64,000 nt of DNA from an uncultured Bacilli bacterium (GTDB taxonomy: Bacteria > Bacillota_I > Bacilli_A > RF39 > UBA660): assembly GCA_934101795.1 (NCBI GenBank), contig CAKORY010000001.1:62001-126000 (forward strand), in the 5' to 3' direction. The notes under the pieces were generated by a model, which was not told where the DNA came from, ran no database searches, and saw nothing but the letters and a program-made list of their open reading frames with translations. This document shows positions 49,659 through 58,432 of this stretch, piece by piece (the first letter of the stretch is position 1; every line of letters starts with the position of its first letter). A program made the position numbers and the translations under genes.

Positions 49659-51684
49659 TTTAATAAAAAACTATGTGATATTGGTAGTATTCTTTTCACT
49701 TTTAGAAATATCATTCAGATTAATAAGTGGAATATCTTTAAATAATATAGCACTTTTAAGAATATTTATTGGAGTTAATTTTGTAAGTATTTTACTAAGT
49801 TTTATTTTGTCTTGGTTTAATAAATTAATTAGTAAGATATTAGTTCTTTTAGTATCTTTTGCTCTAAGCGCATATACATTTTTTCAAATTGGTTTTAATA
49901 ACTTTATCGGAGTATATGCATCAGTTAATACTAAAAGTCAACTTGGAGCTGTTAAAGACTATATAATAGATTTCTTTGCTTCTTTTAAAGCAACCTATTA
50001 TTTAGCTTTTATACCATTTATATTACTAATCATTTACTATTTATTTTTAGATAAGTTAACTGAAAAGAGAATTGATAAAAGATTTCCTTTGAAAACAAAT
50101 ATAATGTTTGAACCTGGTATTAGAACAATTACTAGTATTTTAGTTTTAACATTTACTGGCTTTTTATATTACACATCTTTAGATGCATCATTTATGCAAA
50201 ATAAACTTCAAACTATTAGTAATAAAGAACTATTTGCATATCCGAGTATAGCAAGTACAACTATAAATCAATTCGGAGTTTTAGGTTTTGGATTTCTTGA
50301 TATAAAATCAACAATGGTTGAAGCACCGAGTAAAGTAATTTATACTGCTTTTGAAAATAATGGTAAAGATAATAATAATTCAGAATCTAAAAGAGAAATA
50401 GATGATACTATATTAGATGAAATAATTAAAAATGAAAAAGATACTACATTAAATAATATTAATAATTATATTAAAAATAAAGATATTACTGATTATAATA
50501 GTCATACTGGTATGTTTGAAGGTAAAAATGTTATTGTTATTATGATGGAAAGCACTAATGATATTATAATTAATAAAGATTTATATCCAAACTTTTATAA
50601 ATTATATAGTGAAGGTATAAGTTTTAAAAATAATTATAGTCCTAGAAATAGCTGTGCAACAGGAAATAATGAGTTTAGTGGAATGACAGGTCTATATACA
50701 ATTCAAAATAATTGTACAGCTAATGTATTTAGTAATAATACATATTTTACATCAATATTTAATATATTTAAAAATGCAGGTTATAGAGCAACTAGTATGC
50801 ATGATTATACTGAACACTATTATGTAAGAAAAATAATACATAAGAATTTAGGAAGTGAAGCATATTATAATGTTAATGACTTAAATATTAAGTATTATAA
50901 TGAATATAAAAATTGGGCAAGTGATGAAGATTTCATGAATGCTGCTATGGATATAACATTAAATGATACTAGTAATAAACCATTTATGTTATGGCTTACA
51001 ACAGTTTCAGGCCACCAACCCTATAAAGTTTCAAGTGTTGAAGGAGATAAATATTTAAGTATAACTGAAGGAACAGACTATTCAATGGAAGTAAGAAGAT
51101 ATATGTCTAAGTTAAAAACATTTGATAATGGTTTAGGAATCCTTCTTGATAAATTAAAGGCATCAGGTAAATTAGATGATACAGTTATAGTTATGTATGG
51201 AGACCACTATCCATATGGACTAAAAAATAAAGATATTTCTAGTGTTCTTACTTATGATTTAGATGATTATGAAGTAGAAAGAGTACCTATGGTTATCTAT
51301 AATTCTACGATTAAAAGTGAAGTTGTAGAAAAGTACAGTTCTTATATTAATTTAACACCAACTCTAGCTAATCTATTTAATTTAGATTATGATCCTAGAT
51401 ATTATATGGGAACTGATGTCTTTAGTGATGATTATTTAAATATGGTAGCTTTTGCAGATGGATCTTGGAAAAATGCTGATGTATATTATAATGCAAGTAG
51501 TGGTAGTATTAAATACTATACAAGTAATGAATATACAACAGATGAATTAATTAGAATAAATAATATTGTAACTAATAGAATGCAAATTAGTGAATCAATA
51601 ATCCGTAATAATTATTTTAATTATTTAGATAATAAAATAAAATCCTATAATTATGTAAATGCTACGGAAAGAGAGGATAATTAA
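49636..51684 (+). CDS. ltaS: Lipoteichoic acid synthase-like sulfatase-fold protein
   Basis: Five N-terminal transmembrane helices (to about residue 190) are followed by a sulfatase-fold exterior domain. It has VIVIMMESTND (metal Glu), SPRNSCATGNNEF with the catalytic Thr near residue 341, WLTTVSGHQPY and YGDHYPYG (metal Asp and His). It transfers glycerol phosphate from phosphatidylglycerol to build lipoteichoic acid, tying it to pgsA and cdsA. ATG 49636 is better spaced from GGAGG than ATG 49633. The specific polymer is inferred from the family. Confidence 0.87.
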   Translation: MKNLLKNNLIKNYVILVVFFSLLEISFRLISGISLNNIALLRIFIGVNFVSILLSFILSWFNKLISKILVLLVSFALSAYTFFQIGFNNFIGVYASVNTKSQLGAVKDYIIDFFASFKATYYLAFIPFILLIIYYLFLDKLTEKRIDKRFPLKTNIMFEPGIRTITSILVLTFTGFLYYTSLDASFMQNKLQTISNKELFAYPSIASTTINQFGVLGFGFLDIKSTMVEAPSKVIYTAFENNGKDNNNSESKREIDDTILDEIIKNEKDTTLNNINNYIKNKDITDYNSHTGMFEGKNVIVIMMESTNDIIINKDLYPNFYKLYSEGISFKNNYSPRNSCATGNNEFSGMTGLYTIQNNCTANVFSNNTYFTSIFNIFKNAGYRATSMHDYTEHYYVRKIIHKNLGSEAYYNVNDLNIKYYNEYKNWASDEDFMNAAMDITLNDTSNKPFMLWLTTVSGHQPYKVSSVEGDKYLSITEGTDYSMEVRRYMSKLKTFDNGLGILLDKLKASGKLDDTVIVMYGDHYPYGLKNKDISSVLTYDLDDYEVERVPMVIYNSTIKSEVVEKYSSYINLTPTLANLFNLDYDPRYYMGTDVFSDDYLNMVAFADGSWKNADVYYNASSGSIKYYTSNEYTTDELIRINNIVTNRMQISESIIRNNYFNYLDNKIKSYNYVNATEREDN

Positions 51685-53709
51685 ATGAAAAATTTAGTAA
51701 TAGTGGAATCTCCAGCTAAATGTAAAACTATTGAAAAGTATTTAGGTAGTGATTATAAAGTTGTTTCTAGTAAAGGACATATTAGGGATTTAGCTACAAC
51801 TGGTAAGTTTGGTTTAGGACTTGATATTGAAAATGATTTTAAACCAAATTATGAAATAATTAAAGGAAAGAAAAAAGAAGTAACAGAATTAAAAAAAGAT
51901 GTTAAAGATGCAGATATGGTATATCTTGCAACTGACCCAGACCGTGAAGGAGAAACAATTTCTTGGCATATTTATGATGAAGTAAAAGTTCCAGAGGAAA
52001 AATATAAAAGAGTAGTATTTAATGAAATAACTAAAGATGTAGTTATAAATGCTATAAATAATCCTGGTAAAATAGATATGAACTTAGTTAAGTCTGGTGA
52101 AACTAGAAGATTCTTAGATAGAATAATAGGTTTTAGATTAAGTAAGTTAATGCAAAGAAAAACTGGGGGAAAGTCAGCTGGTAGAGTACAAAGTGTAGCT
52201 CTAAAATTAATTGTGGATAGAGAAAGAGAAATACAAAGCTTTGTACCTAGAGAATATTGGACAATTGAAGCTGATTTTAAAGATTTTAAAGCAATGCTTG
52301 ATAAATATCATGGTAAGGATATTGAAATTGCAAATGAAGCACAAGCTGATGAAATATTAAGTAATCTTTCTAAATCATTTAAAATAGAAAGTGTAGAAGA
52401 AAAAGAAAAGAATAAAGTAGCACGTGAAGTATTTAAAACTAGTACACTTCAACAAGCAGCATCTAATAAATTAGGGTTTGCACCAAGTAAAACAATGAAA
52501 GTTGCTCAAGATTTATATGAAGGTAAAACTTTAAAAAGTGAAACAGTAGGTTTAATTACTTACATGAGAACTGATAGTGTTAGAGTAAGTGATACATTTG
52601 TTAAAGAAACTTTTGGTTTTATTAAAGGTAAATTTGGGGAAAATTATATTGGATATGTTAAAAAGGGTAAAAAGAATGAAAATATGCAAGATGCACATGA
52701 AGGTATTAGACCAACAAGTATTAATAGAACACCAGAAGAAGTTAAAGCATATTTAACAAATGATGAATATAAGCTTTATAAACTTATATATACTAGAGCA
52801 CTTGCATCACTTATGGCAGATGCTAAAACACTTGCAACTACTGTAATACTTGAAAATAATGGATATACATTTAAAGCAACTGGTAGTGTTTTAACATTTG
52901 ATGGTTATTTAAAAGTATATAGTGAATATGAAGATAGTGAAGATGTAATACTTCCAGATTTAAAAAATTATAAATCTGGTTGTATAACAGCTGATGATAT
53001 AACTAAAACACAACATTTTACTAAACCAGCTCCAAGATTTACGGAAAGTAGTTTAATTAAAGAAATGGAAAGTTTAGGTATAGGTAGACCATCTACATAT
53101 GCAACTATAGTGGGTACTATTAAAGATAGAGGATATGTTATTTTAAAAGATAAGAAGTTTGTACCAACAGAAATTGGTATTGAAACAACTGATAAATTAC
53201 AAGAATTCTTTAGTGGTATTGTAAATGTAGAATATACTGCTAATATGGAAGAAGATTTAGATAAAATAGCAGAAAATAAAATGGATTATTTAAAAGTATT
53301 ACATGAATTCTATGATGAATTTGAGCCACTTGTAGAAAAAGCATTCCATGAAATGGAAAAGAAAGGTCCAGAAGAAACTGGGGAAGTTTGTCCAGAATGT
53401 GGTAGTGCTTTAGTAATAAGAAAAGGTAAATTTGGAGAGTTTATAGCATGTAGTAATTATCCAACATGTAAATATATAAAAAAAGAAAAAAAAGAAGTTG
53501 TAGAAATTTGTAAATGTCCTAAATGTGATAAAGGTATGATAGTTGAAAGAAAAACTAAAAAGGGTAAAATATTTTATGGATGTAATAATTATCCTAAATG
53601 TAATTATGCACTTTGGTATAAACCAACTGGTGATATATGTCCAAAGTGTGGTGAACTTTTAGTAGATAAAAATGGAGAAATAACTTGTGTTAATTGTAAT
53701 AAAGAGTAG
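51685..53709 (+). CDS. topA: DNA topoisomerase I
   Basis: The TOPRIM domain begins VIVESPAKCKTIEKYLG and has ATDPDREGE near residue 92. The catalytic Tyr is in GLITYMRTDSVR near residue 293. Three C-terminal zinc ribbons follow (CPECG...CSNYPTC, CPKC...CNNYPKC, and a final CPKCG...CVNC). It relaxes negative supercoils behind polymerases. It starts at the end of ltaS and ends at its own terminator, closing the rbgA-rnhB-ltaS-topA run. Confidence 0.96.
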   Translation: MKNLVIVESPAKCKTIEKYLGSDYKVVSSKGHIRDLATTGKFGLGLDIENDFKPNYEIIKGKKKEVTELKKDVKDADMVYLATDPDREGETISWHIYDEVKVPEEKYKRVVFNEITKDVVINAINNPGKIDMNLVKSGETRRFLDRIIGFRLSKLMQRKTGGKSAGRVQSVALKLIVDREREIQSFVPREYWTIEADFKDFKAMLDKYHGKDIEIANEAQADEILSNLSKSFKIESVEEKEKNKVAREVFKTSTLQQAASNKLGFAPSKTMKVAQDLYEGKTLKSETVGLITYMRTDSVRVSDTFVKETFGFIKGKFGENYIGYVKKGKKNENMQDAHEGIRPTSINRTPEEVKAYLTNDEYKLYKLIYTRALASLMADAKTLATTVILENNGYTFKATGSVLTFDGYLKVYSEYEDSEDVILPDLKNYKSGCITADDITKTQHFTKPAPRFTESSLIKEMESLGIGRPSTYATIVGTIKDRGYVILKDKKFVPTEIGIETTDKLQEFFSGIVNVEYTANMEEDLDKIAENKMDYLKVLHEFYDEFEPLVEKAFHEMEKKGPEETGEVCPECGSALVIRKGKFGEFIACSNYPTCKYIKKEKKEVVEICKCPKCDKGMIVERKTKKGKIFYGCNNYPKCNYALWYKPTGDICPKCGELLVDKNGEITCVNCNKE

Positions 53710-53730
53710 CATCAATAGATGCTATTTTTT
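53707..53730 (+). terminator. Terminator of topA
   Basis: TAGCATC-AATA-GATGCTA with six T residues; the left arm includes the stop codon. Confidence 0.9.
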
Positions 53731-53746
53731 AGAATAAAAACTAAAA

Positions 53747-53872
53747 GTGACTGCAAAAAGGTGTAAATGTGAGCAAAAAGTGCCTGCAAAAAGGTGTAAA
53801 TATGAGCAAAAAGTGGTTACAAAAAGGTGTAAATATGAACAAAAAGTGGTTACAAAAAGGTGTAATTTACTG
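53747..53872 (+). repeat. Tandem 33-bp repeats (about 3.8 units)
   Basis: Units start at 53747, 53780, 53813 and 53846, all sharing a TGCAAAAAGGTGTAAAT or TACAAAAAGGTGTAAAT core. The later units are almost identical to each other. A frame across them would read an 11-residue repeat (KRCKYEQKVVT), but there is no convincing ribosome binding site before its GTG. Each unit contains AAAGGTG seven bases before an ATG or GTG. No spacers are present, so it is not a CRISPR array. Confidence 0.75.
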
Positions 53873-53935
53873 AAAAAAAGCCAATGTTTTAGTTTATATG
53901 CAATGTTTATAAATACTTATATCGGAGGTTTAATT

Positions 53936-54119
53936 ATGATAGAAAGAATAGAATATCTTGAACAATTAAAAAGATTTATTAGAAAGAGAGTTAAAATCTT
54001 TACAAAAAACAAAAGACCATTATCCAAAATATTTAATAACATATGATATGGATTTAGAAACAGATTATGATGGTATAACAAAAATAAATATAGTTGATTG
54101 GTTATTAAAAGAAGAATAA
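53936..54119 (+). pseudogene. C-terminal remnant of a DUF4143-type ATP-binding protein gene
   Basis: Behind a GGAGG site the first frame encodes MIERIEYLEQLKRFI and then ends at 54046. In another frame the same DNA reads ELKSLQKTKDHYPKYLITYD, then DGITKINIVDWLL and stop at 54119. The HYPKYLI and INVIDWLL motifs are the usual ending of AAA ATPases with DUF4143. At least one frameshift and a missing N-terminal 350 residues mark a dead fragment. It lies just upstream of surface gene B. Confidence 0.65.
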
Positions 54120-54129
54120 AAAACATGTA

Positions 54130-54172
54130 AAATTTAAAGAAAAGTTAAAAAAGACTTTTCTTTAAATTTTAT
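54130..54172 (+). terminator. 16-bp hairpin upstream of surface gene B
   Basis: AAATTTAAAGAAAAGT and ACTTTTCTTTAAATTT pair perfectly around an 8-base loop and are followed by a T-rich run. Confidence 0.8.
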
Positions 54173-54254
54173 TTATGGTATTATATGCTTATAGCATAGA
54201 GAACTTATTCTATGTGGCAATAACTATTGTCTTTTAGAAAGAAGGAGTGAAGAC

Positions 54255-55709
54255 ATGGAAAAAAGTAAAAAGAATGCAATAGTATTAAGTGTAATAGCAG
54301 TAGTTACATTAATTGCTTTAGTAGTTGGTGCAACATATGCATACTTTAAAGCACAAGGGGGAACAGGTAAGTCTACGGATGTTAAGGTTACAACATATAC
54401 AACTGATATGCTTACATTTACAACTGGAAGTGCTATAAGTTTATATGCAGATCAATCATCATTTGGTCAAGAAAAAGGAAGTCTATCTGGAGAAACATTT
54501 GCCAAAGCAACATTAGTTGCAAATAATAAGACAAATGAAGCAACAGATAACTATTATGTATATTTTAATATTGAAAATAATACATTCAAATATACATTAG
54601 GTAATGACAAACCAGAACTTATATTAACAGTTACAGGACCAGATGGAAGTGAAGTAACAGAAATTTCAGGACTAACTTATAAAACAGTTCAAGATAGGGA
54701 AAACAAAACTATCAAAGGTTTTGATGTTACCACAACTAATGGTTTAATAACTATAGCAAATAAGAAAACAATAACAGCAACACCAAGTAAAGAAGAACAA
54801 TATACACTAAAGCTTACATTTGTAAACTATGAAGGCGATCAAACAGAAAATGCAAAAAGTACACTCAGTGCAAAGGTAATGATCCAAAAAGAACTAATAC
54901 CTCAAGTAGTAAGTGATGTGTGTACAAATGGAGAAAACTTAGCAACATGTATAACAACGTTAGCAGGAAAAAGTTCAGCATCTTTAACAAAGATATATCA
55001 TCATAATGCAAGCTTAACAAATGGAGCAGGAGATAATTCATACAGATTTGCAGGAGCAAGTGATCAAGTAAATAACTATGTATGTTTTGGAAGTACAAAA
55101 AGTCCATGCCCAGCTGAAAATCTATACAGAATAATCGGAGTATTTGGAGATAAAGTAAAACTAATCAAATCAACATCTGTAGGAGACATGAAATGGAGTG
55201 ATAATAGAAACACATGGTCAACATCAAGTCTAAATACATATTTAAATGATGAATTTATAAATACATTTGATACAGGAACTGACTGGGCAGCTAAAATAGC
55301 AGATACAACATGGAGTGTTGGAGGATTTTCTGATCCTAGTCTACCTGCCAAAACGGTATATCAAAATGAAATTAATTCATCACCAAGTGAAACTAAAAAA
55401 ATAGGCTTAATGTATGCAAGTGACTATGGGTTTGCAGCAGCTCCAAGTGCATGGACAATAAATCTTAATGATTATGATGGCGCAGCCATCAAAAGTGTCA
55501 ATTGGATGTATATGGGGCTTAATGAATGGACAATTTCCCGTTATGCGAACGATAAGGACGGTGCGTTCATTGTGAATAACGCCGGCAACGTGAAACTCAA
55601 CTTCGTTTACGGTGATGCGTTCGGTGTTCGGCCAGTCTTCAATCTCACATCTTCCGTGAACTATGCATCGGGTAGTGGCTCTGCCACTGATCCAATTGTG
55701 GTAAGCTAG
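54255..55709 (+). CDS. Exported surface protein B with variable G+C-rich C-terminal cassette
   Basis: This is the paralog of the gene at 13015, with an almost identical signal segment (VVTLIALVVGATYAYFKAQGG) and beta-rich domain to about residue 210. It diverges more in the middle and then has the same conserved blocks (NLYRIIGVFG, KLIKSTSVGD, SSLNTYLN, IGLMYASDYGFAA, NEWTISRYA, VRPVFNL). From codon 425 (55527) it enters the 332-bp G+C-rich cassette. GAAGGAG gives clear initiation at 54255. Upstream are a terminator and a small hairpin (CATAGA/TCTATG) in the leader but no poly-T run. It is probably exported; ligand unknown. Confidence 0.8.
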   Translation: MEKSKKNAIVLSVIAVVTLIALVVGATYAYFKAQGGTGKSTDVKVTTYTTDMLTFTTGSAISLYADQSSFGQEKGSLSGETFAKATLVANNKTNEATDNYYVYFNIENNTFKYTLGNDKPELILTVTGPDGSEVTEISGLTYKTVQDRENKTIKGFDVTTTNGLITIANKKTITATPSKEEQYTLKLTFVNYEGDQTENAKSTLSAKVMIQKELIPQVVSDVCTNGENLATCITTLAGKSSASLTKIYHHNASLTNGAGDNSYRFAGASDQVNNYVCFGSTKSPCPAENLYRIIGVFGDKVKLIKSTSVGDMKWSDNRNTWSTSSLNTYLNDEFINTFDTGTDWAAKIADTTWSVGGFSDPSLPAKTVYQNEINSSPSETKKIGLMYASDYGFAAAPSAWTINLNDYDGAAIKSVNWMYMGLNEWTISRYANDKDGAFIVNNAGNVKLNFVYGDAFGVRPVFNLTSSVNYASGSGSATDPIVVS

Positions 55710-55858
55710 GATAGGACATGCCTGCCAGAGCGCTACCGCGTGCTAGGTCAGGCCGGGTGCAAAATAAAAACGAAGGGAAGAAATTGGCGTGGTGGAAGAC
55801 CCAACTGCCGAGTCTCGCGGTTTGTGCGAGGAGAGGCAGCGGCGCGCAAGTTATCAAC
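55527..55858 (+). repeat. 332-bp G+C-rich cassette, copy 2
   Basis: G+C is 29 of 60 at 55561-55620 and 30 of 60 at 55741-55800, far above the AT-rich flanks. It aligns with 14341-14672 over its whole length. The opening WTISRYA codons and the last coding stretch are well conserved. Codons between 55548 and 55631 differ at most positions, and the non-coding tail has about a dozen scattered changes with two compensating one-base indels. The flanks on the right are unrelated, so the right edge is sharp. Confidence 0.75.
55720..55839 (+). other. Structured non-coding tail of cassette copy 2
   Basis: Hairpin 1 (55720-55753) keeps GCCTG/CAGGC but one inner pair is lost. Hairpin 2 (55805-55839) keeps CTGCC/GGCAG and CTCGC/GCGAG with an internal loop of GAGT opposite GAGA. 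Conservation of the stems in an untranslated region implies a function at RNA or DNA level. Confidence 0.6.
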
Positions 55859-55949
55859 ACTAAAATAAAAAACAATAAGACTAAAAAAGGGTAATATTAT
55901 AATAAAAATAAATTCTTGATATAAGAATTTATTTTTGTATAATAATATA

Positions 55950-56035
55950 GTCATCTAAATTTTATAAATTGTATAACAAAAAGAAAAGAATGTAATACAT
56001 CTACTTAAATTTCTAATAGAATTTAAGCTTTGTTA
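55950..56035 (+). mobile_element. Miniature derivative of the IS200/IS605 element at 28018
   Basis: The left part (AGTCATCTAAATTTTATAAA) matches the left end of the tnpB element with two substitutions. The right part (ACTTAAATTTC, spacer, GAATTTAAGCT) matches its right-end palindrome. Only about 30 bases lie between, so this is an internally deleted, gene-less copy that tnpA acting in trans could have moved. It ends 11 bp before addB. Confidence 0.65.
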
Positions 56036-56046
56036 AAGAGGTAAAT

Positions 56047-58356
56047 ATGAATATAATAATAACTAATGAATCTAATAAACTAAAATTATTACATAAATTA
56101 AATAATAATAAAGTATTTAATAATAATAAGTTTATTACTTTTAAAGAACTTAAAAAGAAATTATTCTTTGATTATGATGATAATACTTTAGAATATATTA
56201 TGACTAAATATAATGTTAATATAAATATAGCTAAAATATATTTATATAATATGTATTTCTTAAAAGAAATAGATAATGATAAAGTAATATTTTTAAATAA
56301 GTTAAAAAAAGAACTTGATGATAATAAGTTACTTATATATAATCCATTATTTAAAAAATATATCTTAAATCAGGAAATAACTATATATGGTAAAGATATA
56401 CTAACTAAAGAAGAAAAACTAATATTAAATAATTTAAACTATAAAATAGAATATAATCCTACATATGGTTTTAAACCATATGTATATGAAGCTACAAGCA
56501 TAAAAGAAGAACTTGAGTATATTTGTATAGAAATAAAGAAATTACTCCATAAAGGTATTAATATTAATAATATAAAGCTAATAGCAGATAAAGAGTATTA
56601 TAAATATATAGAATATTATTTTAAATTATTTAATATACCTATTAATATAGATAATAATTCTTCATTTTTAAGTTTAAGTATATCTAAAGAATTTTTAAAT
56701 CTTTATGATAATAAAGATATAGATGAAGTAATAGATATCTTAAGTAGAAAGTATAGTAATGTAAATGAACTTATTACTATTATAAATAAGTCTGTACATG
56801 TAAAAGGTAAGAGAATTAGGAAAGAATTTATTAAAAGAGATTTAAAACTATGTAAAGTAGAAAATACTTTATATAAAGATGCTATTTCTATTCATTCTTT
56901 AGATGAAGTATATGATGAATTAGATTATGTATTTTTATTAGGTTTTAACATGGGAAGTTATCCAAAAACAATAATGGATGATGACTTTTTAAGTGATAAT
57001 ATAAAGACTAAACTAGGTCTTGATACTTCTTTAGAATTAAATAGAATAAATAAAGATAATATTATTAAATTAATAAGTAATATCCCTAATTTAACTATAA
57101 GTTATTCTTTAAATGATTTTAATAAAGTATTATATCCATCAAGTTTAATTGAAGATTTAGGACTTGAGGTAAAAAATATTAATATAGATAAGAAAGTGTC
57201 TTTCAGCAAAAAATATAGTGAACTAGAATATGCTATGGATTTAGATAATTTATATAAATATAATGATGAAAGTAAGTATTTAAAAATGTATCAACATAAT
57301 TTAAATATACCATATAGAGAATATAATAATAAGTTTACTAATATAGATAATACTTTACTTAAAGAAAGACTTGAAGAGGAAATAAATTTATCTTATACAA
57401 GTTTAGAAACTTATAATGAATGTAGTTTTAGATATTATTTAGCTAAAATATTAAATTTAGATGTTTTTGAAGAATCATTTAAAACTATAATTGGACAAAT
57501 AGTGCATCATATATTAGAGATTGGTATAAATAAAGAAATTGATATAGAAAAAGAAATAAGTTTATTTATTAAAGATTTAGATTTTGAATTTAAAGAAAGA
57601 GAACTATTTTATATACATATATTAAGTAAAGAAATAGATTTTTTACTTAAATATTTAAATGAACAAAAAAAGGTAAGTAGTTTAAATGATTATTTATTTG
57701 AAACTGAGCTTAATGTGGAAAAAGAGTATGATGGAGTAAATGTAAACTTTAAAGGCTTTATAGATAAAGTAATGAGCACTAAATACAATGATAAAGAAGT
57801 AATAGCTGTAGTAGATTATAAAACTGGGGATAAGAATATAAAACTTGATACTTTAGAATATGGTCTTAATATGCAACTTCCAATATATTTATATTTACTT
57901 AAAACAAGTGCTAGATTTAAAAACTCTATTATTGCAGGTTTTTATATAGAAAGAGTACTTAATAATGTTTTAAATAGAGATAAGCTTAAGTCTTTGGAAA
58001 CTTTAAAGAAAGATAATTTAAGATTATCTGGTTATACAAATAGTAATGAAACTATAATGAGTCTTCTTGATAGCAACTATAAAGATAGTAAGATGATAAA
58101 AGGTTTAAGATTTAAAAAAGATGGTTCTTTTTATAGCAGTAGCAAAGTGTTATCTAATGAAGAAATGGATGATTTAATAATTAAAGTAAATGAGATTATA
58201 GATGATGTAATAAAGAATATTGTGGAAGGTAATTTTAATATTAATCCTAAGGTACTGGGTGGTAAAAATATATCATGTACTTATTGTAAATTTAAAGATA
58301 TATGTTTTAAAACAAAAGATGATGAAGTAATACTTGAAGATAGCAAAATCAATTGA
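56047..58356 (+). CDS. addB: AddB-like helicase/nuclease subunit
   Basis: A 769-residue protein with an inactive-helicase-like N-terminal half (YVFLLGFNMGSYPKTIMDDDFLSD resembles the AddB/RexB core) and a C-terminal RecB-type nuclease. The nuclease has IVHHILEIGI, VNVNFKGFIDKV and AVVDYKTGD (Asp, then DYK). Cysteines in YNECSFRYYLAK and CTYCKFKDIC are placed like the AddB iron-sulfur cluster. With AddA it processes double-strand breaks. It is much shorter than Bacillus AddB (about 1160), suggesting a reduced helicase portion. It is followed by addA. Extreme AT and Lys/Asn richness blurs comparison. Confidence 0.82.
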   Translation: MNIIITNESNKLKLLHKLNNNKVFNNNKFITFKELKKKLFFDYDDNTLEYIMTKYNVNINIAKIYLYNMYFLKEIDNDKVIFLNKLKKELDDNKLLIYNPLFKKYILNQEITIYGKDILTKEEKLILNNLNYKIEYNPTYGFKPYVYEATSIKEELEYICIEIKKLLHKGININNIKLIADKEYYKYIEYYFKLFNIPINIDNNSSFLSLSISKEFLNLYDNKDIDEVIDILSRKYSNVNELITIINKSVHVKGKRIRKEFIKRDLKLCKVENTLYKDAISIHSLDEVYDELDYVFLLGFNMGSYPKTIMDDDFLSDNIKTKLGLDTSLELNRINKDNIIKLISNIPNLTISYSLNDFNKVLYPSSLIEDLGLEVKNINIDKKVSFSKKYSELEYAMDLDNLYKYNDESKYLKMYQHNLNIPYREYNNKFTNIDNTLLKERLEEEINLSYTSLETYNECSFRYYLAKILNLDVFEESFKTIIGQIVHHILEIGINKEIDIEKEISLFIKDLDFEFKERELFYIHILSKEIDFLLKYLNEQKKVSSLNDYLFETELNVEKEYDGVNVNFKGFIDKVMSTKYNDKEVIAVVDYKTGDKNIKLDTLEYGLNMQLPIYLYLLKTSARFKNSIIAGFYIERVLNNVLNRDKLKSLETLKKDNLRLSGYTNSNETIMSLLDSNYKDSKMIKGLRFKKDGSFYSSSKVLSNEEMDDLIIKVNEIIDDVIKNIVEGNFNINPKVLGGKNISCTYCKFKDICFKTKDDEVILEDSKIN

Positions 58357-58361
58357 CAATG

Positions 58362-58389
58362 ATACGGATAAATTATAAAATATCCGTAT
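58362..58389. terminator. Hairpin between addB and addA
   Basis: ATACGGATA and TATCCGTAT form a 9-bp stem with a 10-base AT loop; no T-run follows, so it may be a processing or attenuation structure. Confidence 0.5.
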
Positions 58390-58432
58390 GAATGAACAAA
58401 ATTAATGTGCGATATTAAAAGAGGTGAAGAAG

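Noticed and set aside
53747..53872. CRISPR array
   Set aside because: The units are directly adjacent without unique spacers, and no cas genes are seen.
53747..54046. 99-codon frame through the 33-bp tandem repeats
   Set aside because: No ribosome binding site before the GTG, repetitive composition, and it joins the repeats to the start of an obvious gene remnant.
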